Shown here: in pieces, positions 31,141 through 39,914 of the stretch
How positions within the stretch are numbered: position 1 is the stretch's first letter
How the letters are laid out: each line of letters starts with the position of its first letter
Assembly: GCA_016795285.1 (NCBI GenBank)
Contig: JAEUIC010000025.1
Span: 124,001 to 188,000, forward strand
Direction: 5' to 3'
From: Planctomycetota bacterium
GTDB lineage: Bacteria; Planctomycetota; B15-G4; SIAN01
Length of the DNA: 64,000 bases
Program-made: the position numbers and the translations under genes
Notes under the pieces: generated by a model
Told to the model about the DNA's origin: nothing
The model's input: only the letters and a program-made list of their open reading frames with translations
The model's database searches: none

Positions 31141-33399
31141 TCAGGCGCGCCGCACCGTCACGTCGGCGTTGTAGTCGGGCACGCGCGAGGCGGGCTCGCG
31201 CAGGTCGCCCGGCAGGAGCACGTTCACCTCGGGCCAGTGGCCCTGGAGCGTGCCGGGCGCCACGTCGGCGAGGAAGACCCGCCCGCGGAAGCGGCCGAGC
31301 GCGTTCTCCACCACGATCGGCTCGTCGGCGGCGAGTCCGAGCCGCTGCGCATCGACCGCCGCGATGAAGACGTGGTCGCGCGCGGCGCCGGTCAGCGGAT
31401 CGACCTCCTGCTGGATCATCGAGTTGAACTGCTTGCCGCGCCGCGTGGCGAGCCGGAAGGTCGGCGCATCGGCGGCGACGCCAGTTGCGCGCGCCGTGAG
31501 CGGCGCGTCGGCGTGGGGCCGCACGCAGGCGAAGTGCGCCTTGCCGTCGGCGGTCGGGAAGGCGCGGCCGCTCGGGTAGTGGGCGCCGCCGTACTGGAAC
31601 GAGTCGCCCTGCTTCGCGAGCGCCGCGATGCCGCGGTAGAGCGGCACCGCCCGCTCGATCTCGGCGCGGATCGCGGCGCCGTCGGCGAAGTGGACCTGGG
31701 GGTAGCGCTGCGGATCGACCGCGCGCGCCAGCTCGAGCAGGAGCTCCCATTCGCTCCGCGCCTCGCCGAGGTCGCCGCGCGGGATCTCGGGGCTGAAGAT
31801 GACGCGCCGCTCGGTCGAGGTCTCGGTCCCGCCGCCGCGCTGCTCGTAGCGGGTGCGCGCCGGGAAGACGTAGGCGACGTCGGCCGGCGGCACGAGCATC
31901 TGCGAGGTGACGACGAGGTCGGTGTGGACGCGCAGCGGGATCTTCGCCAGCGCCGCGGCGACCGCGGCCGGATCGGGCATCGTCTCGAGCAGGTTGCCGC
32001 CGATGCACCAGAAGGCGTCGAGCTCGCCGCGCGCGGCGGCGTCGAGGAAGTCGGGCGTGGCGAGGCCGGGCGTCGCCGGCACGTCGAAGCCCCACAGTTC
32101 CGAGAAGCGGCGCGCCGAGGCGGCGTCGATCGGGACGCCGCCCGGGAACGCCGTCGAGTACGCCCCCATCTCCGCGCCGCCTTGCACTCCCGAGTGGCCG
32201 CGGATCGGCATCAGGCCGCAGCCCGGCCGCCCGACCCATTCGCGCAGGAGCGCGAGGTTGGCGATCGCCTTCACCGCGTCGGCGCCGTCCGCGTGATGGG
32301 TGATCCCCATCGACCAGACGAGGATCGCGCGATCGGCGGCGAGCAGCTCCTCGGCGAACGCCTCGACCTCGGCGACGGCGAGGCCGGCGCGGGCCGCGAG
32401 GTCGGCGACCGATTCGCGCGCGAGCAGCGCCCGGTACTCGGCGAAGCCGGTCGTCGCCTGCCCGATGAAGTCATGCGCGAGCCGCGCGCCGCCCTCCTTC
32501 TCGACCACGATCTTCGCGACCGCGGTCAGCAGCGCGAGGTCGCCCCCCACCTTCACCAGCAGGTGGCGATCGCTCATCTTGGTGCCGAACAGCGCGGAGC
32601 TCGGCGTGCTCGGCACCCAGTAGCGCTCCATGCCGGGCTCGCGGCAGGCGTTCACGTTCACCACGCGCGCGCCGCGGCGGCGCGCCTCGTCGAGGTACTT
32701 CATCGCCACCGGCTGGTCGTTCGCCGGGTTGCTGCCGAGGAAGACGATCAGGTCGGTCTCGTACCAGTCGCGGTAGCTGCAGGTCGTCGCGGCGCTGCCG
32801 ATGGCGCTCTTCAACGCGACGGTGCTCGGCGCATGGCAGAGGCGCGCCGAGTTGTCGATGTGGTTGCTGCCGAGCCACCGCATCACCTTCTGCGCGACGT
32901 AGTAGACCTCGTTGGTGACGCCGCGGCTGGTGACGAACATCGCGGTGCGCTGCGGATCGAGGGCGCGCCAGCGCGCGCCGAGGTCGGCGAACGCCTCGGC
33001 GAAGGGGACCGGCGTGAAGCCCGCCTCGCCCTTGCGGCGCCGCAGCGGCCAGCCGAGCCGCCCCATCTCCCGCAGCTCCTTCGAGCTCTTCGCCTGCAGC
33101 GCCGCGGCGTCGCCCATCACCGCCGGCGGGAAGGCGCGCATCGTGTTGAGGCGCAGCAGGTTCAGCCGCACCAGGCAGAGGTGCGTCCCGTCGAGCGTCC
33201 AGTCCTTCAACCCGGTCGTGCCGAGCGCGCAGCCGTCGCAGACCCCCTTGCTCAGCACCTGCCACGCGTAGCGCAGGTTGTCGCGGTTGCGCCAGGCGAT
33301 CTTCGCCATCTCGAGGAAGTGGCGCGGCTTGCGTTCGGTGAGGCCGAACGGCACGAGGCCGTGCATCAGTTCGCGGAAGGAGCGGCGGGTGCGAGCCAT
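31141..33399 (-). CDS. YdeP/FdhF-family molybdopterin oxidoreductase
   Basis: A 752-residue member of the molybdopterin-dependent formate-dehydrogenase-like alpha subunits, YdeP branch. Family features: VCDGCALG near residue 53, RGVTNEVYYVAQKVMRWLGSN, the cofactor region SARLCHAPSTVALKSAIG, FLGSNPANDQP, a C-terminal molybdopterin-dinucleotide-binding domain starting near FRLATRRGKQFNSM. No N-terminal 4Fe-4S cluster motif beyond the CxxC is seen, and no twin-Arg signal, so it is probably cytoplasmic. The ATG has no Shine-Dalgarno; TAACCT lies 10 bases upstream. The true substrate of this branch is uncertain; acid-resistance links are known for E. coli YdeP. It is last in a run of eight genes. 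Confidence 0.88.
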   Translation of the reverse strand: MARTRRSFRELMHGLVPFGLTERKPRHFLEMAKIAWRNRDNLRYAWQVLSKGVCDGCALGTTGLKDWTLDGTHLCLVRLNLLRLNTMRAFPPAVMGDAAALQAKSSKELREMGRLGWPLRRRKGEAGFTPVPFAEAFADLGARWRALDPQRTAMFVTSRGVTNEVYYVAQKVMRWLGSNHIDNSARLCHAPSTVALKSAIGSAATTCSYRDWYETDLIVFLGSNPANDQPVAMKYLDEARRRGARVVNVNACREPGMERYWVPSTPSSALFGTKMSDRHLLVKVGGDLALLTAVAKIVVEKEGGARLAHDFIGQATTGFAEYRALLARESVADLAARAGLAVAEVEAFAEELLAADRAILVWSMGITHHADGADAVKAIANLALLREWVGRPGCGLMPIRGHSGVQGGAEMGAYSTAFPGGVPIDAASARRFSELWGFDVPATPGLATPDFLDAAARGELDAFWCIGGNLLETMPDPAAVAAALAKIPLRVHTDLVVTSQMLVPPADVAYVFPARTRYEQRGGGTETSTERRVIFSPEIPRGDLGEARSEWELLLELARAVDPQRYPQVHFADGAAIRAEIERAVPLYRGIAALAKQGDSFQYGGAHYPSGRAFPTADGKAHFACVRPHADAPLTARATGVAADAPTFRLATRRGKQFNSMIQQEVDPLTGAARDHVFIAAVDAQRLGLAADEPIVVENALGRFRGRVFLADVAPGTLQGHWPEVNVLLPGDLREPASRVPDYNADVTVRRA

Positions 33400-33409
33400 G
33401 GGACGCGGG

Positions 33410-33415
33410 AGGTTA
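33410..33415 (-). promoter_or_regulatory. Candidate -10 element before the molybdoenzyme (TAACCT)
   Basis: The minus-strand GCTAACCT ends 10 bases before the ATG in a 37-base gap. No ribosome-binding site is present. Leaderless transcription is possible. Confidence 0.4.
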
Positions 33416-33436
33416 GCGGGCGGGGCGCAGCGCGAC

Positions 33437-35134
33437 CTACGGCAGCCGCTCGATCTTGAGCGAGGCGAGCTCGAACCACGCCTTGCCGCGCGCGGCGCGC
33501 AGCTCGGCGACCACCTCGACGAGGCGACTCTCCTCGGCGATCTCGAACTCGCAGGAGAGGGGCGCCCAACTCGCGGTGCCGCGCACCGCGCTGCCGCCGG
33601 CGCCGCCCGAGAGGCGCAACCGTGCGCCGCTCTCCGGCTCGTCGGGATGCGGGGCGACCGCGTCGACGCGCGCCAGTCCGACCAGCCGGAAGCGCCCCTT
33701 CGGCAGCATCACCTTCTTGCGCCACGACGCCGTGCAGGGTTGCGCCCCCGCCACGATCGTGAGCGCCCGCTTGCCGCCGGTGGTCACCTGCTCGCCGGTC
33801 GGTTCGCCCTCCTCCACCGTCAGCGCGAAGCCGGTGAGGCGCGCCTTGCCGCTGGCGTCGAACTCGAGCGTCTTCGGCTCGGGGCGCTTCACCTGCTCCT
33901 TGATGCTCTTCTCGCGCCCCTCGAGCCGTTCGAGCAGGTCCTTGACGCGCCCGTCGAACGCGCCGGCCTGCGCCGCGTCCCACGCGCGCACCACCGGCTC
34001 GATCCGCTTCGCCGCCGCCTTCACGCGCGGCGCGAGCTTCTCCTTGCACTGGAAGAGCGGCGCCAACGCCGACAGGCGCGCGCGGAACTGCCGGCGCCAC
34101 TCGGGATTGCGCAGCACCGCCTCGGCCACCAGCGCGTTCGGGTAGTCGAGCAGCGGCGCCTCGGGATCGCCGAAGAGCTGGTCCATCCCCGACGGCAGGA
34201 AGTAGGCGCGCCCGCTCTCCGGCTCGAAGTAGAGCCGGTAGTTGTTCACGTTCAGCGAGTAGCCGTCCCAATGGCCGCAGAGCAGCTCCATCGCCACGAA
34301 GGTGAGGAAGGCGTCGACGTCGAGCCGCTGCTCGATGCGCTGCCAGCGCAGCTGCGGATCGGCTTCGCGGCAGGCGTCGGCGAGCTCGCGCAGGTCGCGG
34401 CCGTCGTCGGGACCCTTGCCGGAGTCCTTCTCGATGCCGCCGTCGATCTCGGTGCAGAAGCCGCCGTCGTAGAGGTTGCCGCCGCTCTTCTTGAAGTGAC
34501 GGGCGAGGAAGCGCTTGTCGAAGCCCTCCTTCAGCGTGTAGAGCCCCAAGTCGCGGCCGTTCAGCCAGACGCGCGCCTGCGTGAAGCGCGGCGCGGGGAC
34601 GCCGGCGGCCGCCATCAGCTCGGCGGCGAGCCACTCGTGCAGCCGCGTCTCGTCCTGCACCGAGTTGTTCAGGTGGAACTTGACCAGCCCGTGGAACTCC
34701 TGCTCCTCCTGGTGGCGATTGACGTCGAGCGTGAAGGCCGGCTGGTCGTCGACCTCGCGGAAGCTGCCGGCGGCGCCCTTCAGCTTGACGGCGACCTCCT
34801 CGTAGACGGCCTTGCCGTTCTCCTTCAGCGTCGCCTTCACGTAGCGGCGCGCGTCGGCGCGCAGGCTCGCCATCCCGTCGTCGTCGATCTCGAGCTCGAG
34901 GCGCGGGATCTCGCCCTTCGCGAAGAACGGGTCGGAGGCGTCGGGCTTGCGCGTCGCGACGAAGACGGCGTCGTCGCGCGGCACGAGTGGCGCCGACTGG
35001 CCCGCGGCCAGCGCCGGCAGCAGCGCCGGCAGCAGCGCCGGCAGCAGCGCCAGCGCGACGCCCGCGACGAGGCGCGCGAGCGCGAGCGCCGCCGCGCAGC
35101 GAGCGGCCGCGCCGCGGCCCGGCGTGCCGCTCAC
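33437..35134 (-). CDS. Exported CotH-family protein kinase-like protein
   Basis: A 565-residue protein. The N-terminal signal sequence contains a repeated LLPA segment and ends near ALAAGQ. CotH features follow: LELEIDDDGMASLR and VAVKLKGAAGSFREVDDQPAFTLDVN (the start of the CotH domain), VKFHLNNSVQDETRLHEWLA, YTLKEGFDKRFL, HWDGYSLNVNNYRLYFEPES, and FLPSGMDQLFG, equivalent to the catalytic D-x-D/FG region. A C-terminal helical stretch and beta domain (RFRLVGLARVDAV) complete it. The start is GTG overlapping the DUF4956 stop (GTGA). Related CotH proteins phosphorylate secreted proteins; the target here is unknown. Confidence 0.88.
   Translation of the reverse strand: MSGTPGRGAAARCAAALALARLVAGVALALLPALLPALLPALAAGQSAPLVPRDDAVFVATRKPDASDPFFAKGEIPRLELEIDDDGMASLRADARRYVKATLKENGKAVYEEVAVKLKGAAGSFREVDDQPAFTLDVNRHQEEQEFHGLVKFHLNNSVQDETRLHEWLAAELMAAAGVPAPRFTQARVWLNGRDLGLYTLKEGFDKRFLARHFKKSGGNLYDGGFCTEIDGGIEKDSGKGPDDGRDLRELADACREADPQLRWQRIEQRLDVDAFLTFVAMELLCGHWDGYSLNVNNYRLYFEPESGRAYFLPSGMDQLFGDPEAPLLDYPNALVAEAVLRNPEWRRQFRARLSALAPLFQCKEKLAPRVKAAAKRIEPVVRAWDAAQAGAFDGRVKDLLERLEGREKSIKEQVKRPEPKTLEFDASGKARLTGFALTVEEGEPTGEQVTTGGKRALTIVAGAQPCTASWRKKVMLPKGRFRLVGLARVDAVAPHPDEPESGARLRLSGGAGGSAVRGTASWAPLSCEFEIAEESRLVEVVAELRAARGKAWFELASLKIERLP
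35013..35048. repeat. 12-base tandem repeat in CotH signal peptide
   Basis: Three perfect copies of GCCGGCAGCAGC, encoding the LLPA repeats of the signal sequence. Loss or gain of a unit would keep the frame and change the length of the hydrophobic core. Confidence 0.8.
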
Positions 35135-35832
35135 GTCTCGCGCTCCTCGAACTCGGCGTGCAGCACCCCCTCGATCGCGAGCAGCTGCACCACCATCGGC
35201 AGCAGCGCGTCGGGCTCGCGCAGCTCGACGTCGTAGCGCATCTCGAGCGCCGCCCCTTGTTTCGCGCTGCCCGCCGCCACCAGCGCGCGGCGATGGGTCC
35301 GCTGGTCGAGCAGCGGCTTCAGCAGCGCCTCGGGCTCCTTGCCCGGCGCCACGCGCACCACCAGGCGGAGCAGCGGCGGCAGCGTGCGCGCGTCGATGGC
35401 GCGCGTCAGCAGCAGCGCGACCAGCCCGGCGAGCGGCACCCCGACCGCCGCCGCGATCCACTCGCCCGAGCCGAGCGCCATGCCGGCGACCACCGCGAAG
35501 ATCACGAACGCGGTGTCGCGCGAGTCCTCGACGACGGTGCGGAAGCGGACGATCGAGAGCGCGCCGACCAGCCCGAACGCGCGCGCGACGCTGTTGCCGA
35601 TGATCACCGCGGTGAGCGCCACCAGCAGCGTCAGCAGCACCAGCGTCGTGGTGAGCGAGGCGCGCCCGTGGCCGCGGCGCGCGAGCCGATGGACGCCCGC
35701 CACGAAGCCGCCCGCCAGCGCCGCCGCCGCCAGTCGCAGCGCGATCGACCGGGCGACGCTGCTCGACGGGTCGCCCGGCTGCGGCAACGCGCCGGCGAAG
35801 AGCTGCTCGAGCGAGTCGGGGAGGAGGTTCAC
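35131..35832 (-). CDS. DUF4956 membrane protein
   Basis: A 233-residue protein with about four membrane segments (ALRLAAAALAGGFVAGVH, TTLVLLTLLVALTAVIIGN, AFVIFAVVAGMALGSGEW, IAAAVGVPLAGLVALLL). The signature GNSVARAFGLVGALSIVRFRTVVEDSRDTAFVIFA is typical of DUF4956. A cytoplasmic C-terminal domain of about 90 residues follows. GTG start overlapping the inositol-monophosphatase stop; its stop overlaps the CotH start. DUF4956 genes often sit with CotH and a polyphosphate VTC-domain gene; no VTC gene is present here. Confidence 0.88.
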   Translation of the reverse strand: MNLLPDSLEQLFAGALPQPGDPSSSVARSIALRLAAAALAGGFVAGVHRLARRGHGRASLTTTLVLLTLLVALTAVIIGNSVARAFGLVGALSIVRFRTVVEDSRDTAFVIFAVVAGMALGSGEWIAAAVGVPLAGLVALLLTRAIDARTLPPLLRLVVRVAPGKEPEALLKPLLDQRTHRRALVAAGSAKQGAALEMRYDVELREPDALLPMVVQLLAIEGVLHAEFEERET

Positions 35833-36686
35833 GCGCGGCGCACCCGTTCGAAGACATGAGAGTGCAGGTCGCTGCCGTTGCTGGCCAGCACGTCGCCGCG
35901 CGCGAGCATCGCATCGCCTCCGGCGAGGTCGGTCACGCGACCGCCCGCCTCGCGCACCAGCAGGATGCCGGCGGCGAGGTCCCAGCTGTTCAGGAACGGC
36001 TCCCAGTAGGCGTCGTAGTGGCCCGCGGCAACCAGCGCCAAGTCGAGCGCGGCGCTGCCGAGCCGGCGCACGTCGCGGCACTGCAGCACGAGCTCGGAGA
36101 ACTCGCGCACGTTGTTGGCCGCCACCTCGTTCCGCTGGTAGCTGAAGCCGGTGGCGAGCAGCGCCTCGCGCAGCGCGGCGCAGCGGCTCACCGCGAGGCG
36201 CTCGCCGTTGCGCCACGCCCCGCCGCCGCGGCGCGCCGAGTAGGTCTCCTGCAGCGCCGGCGCGTGGACGACGCCGACGCGCGGCACGCCACCCTGCCAC
36301 GCGGCGATCGAGACGGTGAAGAGCGGCAGCCCGTGCGCGAAGTTGACCGTGCCGTCGAGCGGATCGACGTGCCAGACGACCGTCTCGGCGGCGGCGCCCG
36401 CGCGACCGCCCTCCTCCTCGGCCACCACGCGATGGTCGGGGAAGCGACGGGCGAGCTCGCTGACGATCTTGCGCTCCGCCGCGACGTCGGCCTCGGTGAC
36501 CGGATTGCGCCGGCTCTTCAGCTTCACGTCGGCCGGATCGAAGCGGCGCCAGATCTCGAGGTGGATCGCGCCGGCCGCCGCGGCCAGCTCGAGCGCGGTG
36601 TCGAGCAGGAGTTCGTCGCGCCGCTCGCCACCGCGCGGCTCGTCGGGCTCCCGGTCGCCTCGATCGCTTGCTTCTCGTTCGCTCAT
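35829..36686 (-). CDS. Inositol monophosphatase family protein
   Basis: A 285-residue Mg-dependent phosphatase of the IMPase/CysQ/FBPase superfamily. Motifs: VVAEEEGG (metal Glu), WHVDPLDGTVNFAHG (metal Asp residues and phosphate binding) and SWDLAAGILLVREAGG (second signature). A charged 25-residue N-terminal extension precedes the fold. The substrate may be inositol phosphate, a sugar phosphate or PAP. The ATG lacks a Shine-Dalgarno and follows TACGCT by 8 bases. Coupled by GTGA overlap to DUF4956, so it may belong functionally with the DUF4956-CotH pair. Confidence 0.92.
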   Translation of the reverse strand: MSEREASDRGDREPDEPRGGERRDELLLDTALELAAAAGAIHLEIWRRFDPADVKLKSRRNPVTEADVAAERKIVSELARRFPDHRVVAEEEGGRAGAAAETVVWHVDPLDGTVNFAHGLPLFTVSIAAWQGGVPRVGVVHAPALQETYSARRGGGAWRNGERLAVSRCAALREALLATGFSYQRNEVAANNVREFSELVLQCRDVRRLGSAALDLALVAAGHYDAYWEPFLNSWDLAAGILLVREAGGRVTDLAGGDAMLARGDVLASNGSDLHSHVFERVRRA

Positions 36687-36694
36687 GCGGCGCC

Positions 36695-36700
36695 AGCGTA
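36695..36700 (-). promoter_or_regulatory. Candidate -10 element before inositol monophosphatase (TACGCT)
   Basis: The minus-strand GCTACGCT ends 8 bases before the ATG, identical to the thiL element. No ribosome-binding site is visible, suggesting a leaderless message for the IMPase-DUF4956-CotH set. Confidence 0.5.
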
Positions 36701-36728
36701 GCGGGGAGCGCGGCGGCGCCGGACGCGG

Positions 36729-38204
36729 CTACTTGGCGGCGCTGACCAGCGCGCGGCAGAGGTCGTCCTGCACCTTCTTCATCTCGGCGTTGCCGCCCTT
36801 GAAGCCGTTCATCAGGAACGAGAAGGCGAAGACGTCGCCCCCCTCGGGATCGCCGGCCAGCAGGTAGCCCGAGAGGCCCGAGACGCGCGCGATGTAGCCG
36901 GTCTTGGCGCGCACGCGGTACTGCATCGCCGGCTCGTTCATGCGGCGGTCGAGCGTGCCGTCGACGCCGCTGATCGGCAGGCAGCGCACGTAGTCGTCGC
37001 GCCACGGCGCCGCGTAGGCGCGCGCCAGCACCGCCGCCAGCAGCGCCGGCGTCACGACGTCGTCGCGCGACAGGCCCGAGCCGTCGACGATGCGGCGCGG
37101 CTGCTCGGCGAGGCCGAGTTCGCGGGCGAGCTCGTCGACGAGGCGCGCGCCGTTCGCGATCGAGCCGTGGCCGTAGCGCACGAACGCGCAGGCGCGCAGC
37201 AGCTGCTCGGCGATCAGGTTGTCGCTCTCCTTGCCGCACAGCACCAGCGCCGGCAGCAGCGGGCTGCGCCGCGTGTAGAGGACGCGCGCCTTGTCGGGGA
37301 GCTTCTCGCCCTCGGCGGGCGGCCGCACCCGCCCCTCGAGCGCGATGCCGGCGCGCGCCAGCGCCGCCTGCAGCGCGAGCCCGAAGTAGAGCGGCGGGTC
37401 GGGCACCGTCGTCTTCACGTAGGCGCCGCGCACGTCGCCGCCGACGCTGCCGCGCAGCCGCGCGACCCCCTTCGCGTCGGGCGGCAGCAGGCCGACCTTG
37501 AAGGCGTCGCGTTGGCCAGCCGGCGTCAGGTCGTGCGCGACGCGCCAGCCGGCGACCTCGGGGAGGAGCACCGAGAGGAATCCGCCGTCGCCGAGCGCGC
37601 TGACGCGCACCCGCACGCAGTTGCCGTTCAAGCCGAGCGCCGCGACCGGCGCCGCATACTCCTCGCCGAGCTGGTCGCGCGGCCACCCTTGCGGGATCGT
37701 CTCGCCGTCGAACGCGCGCGCATCGACGACTAGGTCGCCGCGCACGCTGCGCACGCCTTGCAGCTGCAGCGCCTGGACGAAGGGGGCGAGCGGCGCGGCG
37801 TCGTCCTCGCTCTCGAAGAAGCAGGGGCGCAGCGACGGATCGCCGCTGCCGCGCACCCAGAGGCTCCCCTCGAGGCGGCCGCCGTCGACGAGCGGCCCGT
37901 CGGCCAGCACCGGCGTCTCGAACTGGAAGTCGGGGCCGAGCGTCGCGAAGGCGAGATACAGCGTGACCAGCTTCAGGTTCGAGGCGGGCGCGAGGCCGCG
38001 CTCGGCGCCATGCGCGTAGAACGGGCTGCCGCTCGCGAGCGAGTGGACCGCGAGGCCGACGGTCGCGCCGGAAAGCTCCTTCTTGGCGAGGAGGCGCGCC
38101 GCCGCCGCCGCGAAGCGATCGGCCCGTGCGTCGCGCGCCGCTGCCGCCGTCCCGCTCGCGAGCAGCCACGCTGCCGCGAGGAACGCCACTCCCGATCTCG
38201 TCAC
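36729..38204 (-). CDS. dacB: D-alanyl-D-alanine carboxypeptidase/endopeptidase (PBP4/DacB type)
   Basis: A 491-residue periplasmic S13 peptidase that trims or cleaves peptidoglycan crosslinks. Signal peptide residues 1-23 (ending SGTAAAA). Active-site motifs in order: ASNLKLV (SxxK, nucleophile Ser), GKESDNLIAEQLLR (SxN) and RAKTGYIARVSGL (KTG). A domain inserted between SxxK and SxN is present, as usual for S13. GTG start preceded by GGGGAGGGGGG. Its presence indicates peptidoglycan, now known in Planctomycetota. Confidence 0.93.
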   Translation of the reverse strand: MTRSGVAFLAAAWLLASGTAAAARDARADRFAAAAARLLAKKELSGATVGLAVHSLASGSPFYAHGAERGLAPASNLKLVTLYLAFATLGPDFQFETPVLADGPLVDGGRLEGSLWVRGSGDPSLRPCFFESEDDAAPLAPFVQALQLQGVRSVRGDLVVDARAFDGETIPQGWPRDQLGEEYAAPVAALGLNGNCVRVRVSALGDGGFLSVLLPEVAGWRVAHDLTPAGQRDAFKVGLLPPDAKGVARLRGSVGGDVRGAYVKTTVPDPPLYFGLALQAALARAGIALEGRVRPPAEGEKLPDKARVLYTRRSPLLPALVLCGKESDNLIAEQLLRACAFVRYGHGSIANGARLVDELARELGLAEQPRRIVDGSGLSRDDVVTPALLAAVLARAYAAPWRDDYVRCLPISGVDGTLDRRMNEPAMQYRVRAKTGYIARVSGLSGYLLAGDPEGGDVFAFSFLMNGFKGGNAEMKKVQDDLCRALVSAAK

Positions 38205-38263
38205 GTGCCCCCCTCCCCGTTCCGCCGCGCCGCGACTGCGGCTCGCCCCTCGCTACGGCGGGG

Positions 38264-39883
38264 CTACGGCGGGATCCCCTCCTGCCGCGGCCGCCGCTCC
38301 GCCTCGCCGAGCAGCCACGTCAGCGCCGTCACCAGCTTCGCCGTCTCCGCCACCTTGCCGAAGACGATCTTCTCCATCGTGTCGGTCACCTGGTGGTAGT
38401 CGGGATGCTCCTCGGGCTCCATGAAGAAGAGCACCGGGATGCCGAGCCGCCAGAACTCGAACTGGTCGCTGCGCTTGAAGTACTGCATGCCCCCTTCGCC
38501 GACCTTCAGGCGGGCGCGCGACAGCGTCGTCGCCTTGCGCACCAGCGCCTGGAAGTCGGCCGAGTAGGCCAATCCCGCCGCGTCGATCTCCTTCGGCCGG
38601 CCGCGCCCCACCATGTCCATGTTGACCATGGCGAGCGTCTTCTCGGCCGGGAAGAGCGGCGCCTTGCACCACGCCGCCGCGCCGAGCAGCCCATGCTCCT
38701 CGCCCGAGAAGTGGATCAGCAGCACCGACCGCTTCACCTCGACGCCCTGCTGGCCGAGCGCCTCGCCGATCTCGAGCAGGCAGCTCGTCCCCGAGCCGTT
38801 GTCGTCGGCGCCGTGGAAGATGCGCCCGTACTCGTCGACGCCGATGTGGTCGTAGTGGGCGCCGAGCACGATCCACTCGTCGCGCAGCAGCGGATCGCTG
38901 CCGCGCTTGACGGCGATCACGTTGTGCGTCTTCGCCTGCGTGCCGGAGAGCTTCACCTCGAGCCGCACGCGCGCCCCCTCGACCGCGCGCGGCGCACCGG
39001 CGAGCTTCGCGTCGATCGCCTTCTGCCAGCTGAGCAGCTGCCCCGGCCCGAACAGCCGATCGCCGATCGCGCCCGAGCAATGGACCACCGGGATCGGGCA
39101 GTCGCGCTTCGGATCGAGCGAGCCGTAGCGCGGATGCTCGCCCTTCAGGACCGAGAGGTCGTCGTGGTTCGCGGGATCGGTGAAGAGCAGCACCGCCGCT
39201 GCACCGCGCTCCGCCGCGGCGCGCCCCTTGTGGCTGATGCGCGCGTGGTCGGTCCAGTCGACTCCCTTGAAGGGGCGCCCCTTCTTCGTCTCGCGCGGCT
39301 CGTGGAGCAGCAGCGCGACGACCTTGCCCTTGACGTCGATCCCCTTCCAGTCGTCGTACCCCTCCTCGGCGTCGACGATCCCGTAGCCGCAGAAGACGAC
39401 GTCGCCCTCGACGGTGCCGCTGCCCGAGCGGCGCACCGGCACGAAGTCGACCCCCGGCAGGAAGGCGTCGACCGCCTGCCCCTTCATCACCGCGAGGTGG
39501 TCCTCGGCGCCGAAGACGATGGCGGGGAGCTCGTACTCGAAGAGGTAGCTGCCGTCGGAATGGCCGCTCTCGAGCCCGAACTTCTTGTGGTGGTCGACCA
39601 GGTAGTCGCGCGCCTTCTCGAGGCCCGGCTGCAGCGTGTCGCGGCCGGCGCACTCGGCGCTGGTGAGGAAGGTCTCGTGGCGCTTCAGGTCGTCGACCAC
39701 GATCGTCTCGAGCGCGCTCTTCAACGGCGCCGGCAGCGTCACTTCGGCGGCAGCGGCGCTCGCCGACGTGCCGCGGTGCGCCGGCGTCGCGCGGCCGCTC
39801 GGCGCGCCGAGCAGCAAGAGGAGCGCGGCGCACGGCAGCAGCAGTGCGGCGAAACGGCGGGCGAGCGGGCGAGCGCGGCTCAT
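38264..39883 (-). CDS. Exported M28-family zinc aminopeptidase with PA domain
   Basis: A 539-residue secreted metallopeptidase. Signal peptide in residues 1-33. A PA (protease-associated) region lies between about residues 150 and 290 (VEGDVVFCGYGI, KVVALLLHE, GAAAVLLFTDP). The catalytic domain carries the five di-zinc ligands: GAHYDHIG (His), GADDNGSG (Asp), SGEEHG (catalytic Glu and ligand Glu), NMDMVG (Asp) and HPDYHQVTDT (His). It probably releases N-terminal amino acids from peptides outside the cytoplasm. No Shine-Dalgarno; TATCAT 9 bases upstream. Confidence 0.93.
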   Translation of the reverse strand: MSRARPLARRFAALLLPCAALLLLLGAPSGRATPAHRGTSASAAAAEVTLPAPLKSALETIVVDDLKRHETFLTSAECAGRDTLQPGLEKARDYLVDHHKKFGLESGHSDGSYLFEYELPAIVFGAEDHLAVMKGQAVDAFLPGVDFVPVRRSGSGTVEGDVVFCGYGIVDAEEGYDDWKGIDVKGKVVALLLHEPRETKKGRPFKGVDWTDHARISHKGRAAAERGAAAVLLFTDPANHDDLSVLKGEHPRYGSLDPKRDCPIPVVHCSGAIGDRLFGPGQLLSWQKAIDAKLAGAPRAVEGARVRLEVKLSGTQAKTHNVIAVKRGSDPLLRDEWIVLGAHYDHIGVDEYGRIFHGADDNGSGTSCLLEIGEALGQQGVEVKRSVLLIHFSGEEHGLLGAAAWCKAPLFPAEKTLAMVNMDMVGRGRPKEIDAAGLAYSADFQALVRKATTLSRARLKVGEGGMQYFKRSDQFEFWRLGIPVLFFMEPEEHPDYHQVTDTMEKIVFGKVAETAKLVTALTWLLGEAERRPRQEGIPP

Positions 39884-39892
39884 GGGCGGCGG

Positions 39893-39898
39893 ATGATA
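39893..39898 (-). promoter_or_regulatory. Candidate -10 element before M28 peptidase (TATCAT)
   Basis: The minus-strand CGTATCAT ends 9 bases before the ATG in the 31-base gap after the MBL gene. No ribosome-binding site precedes the ATG. Confidence 0.45.
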
Positions 39899-39914
39899 CG
39901 GAGCGGCGCGCGCT

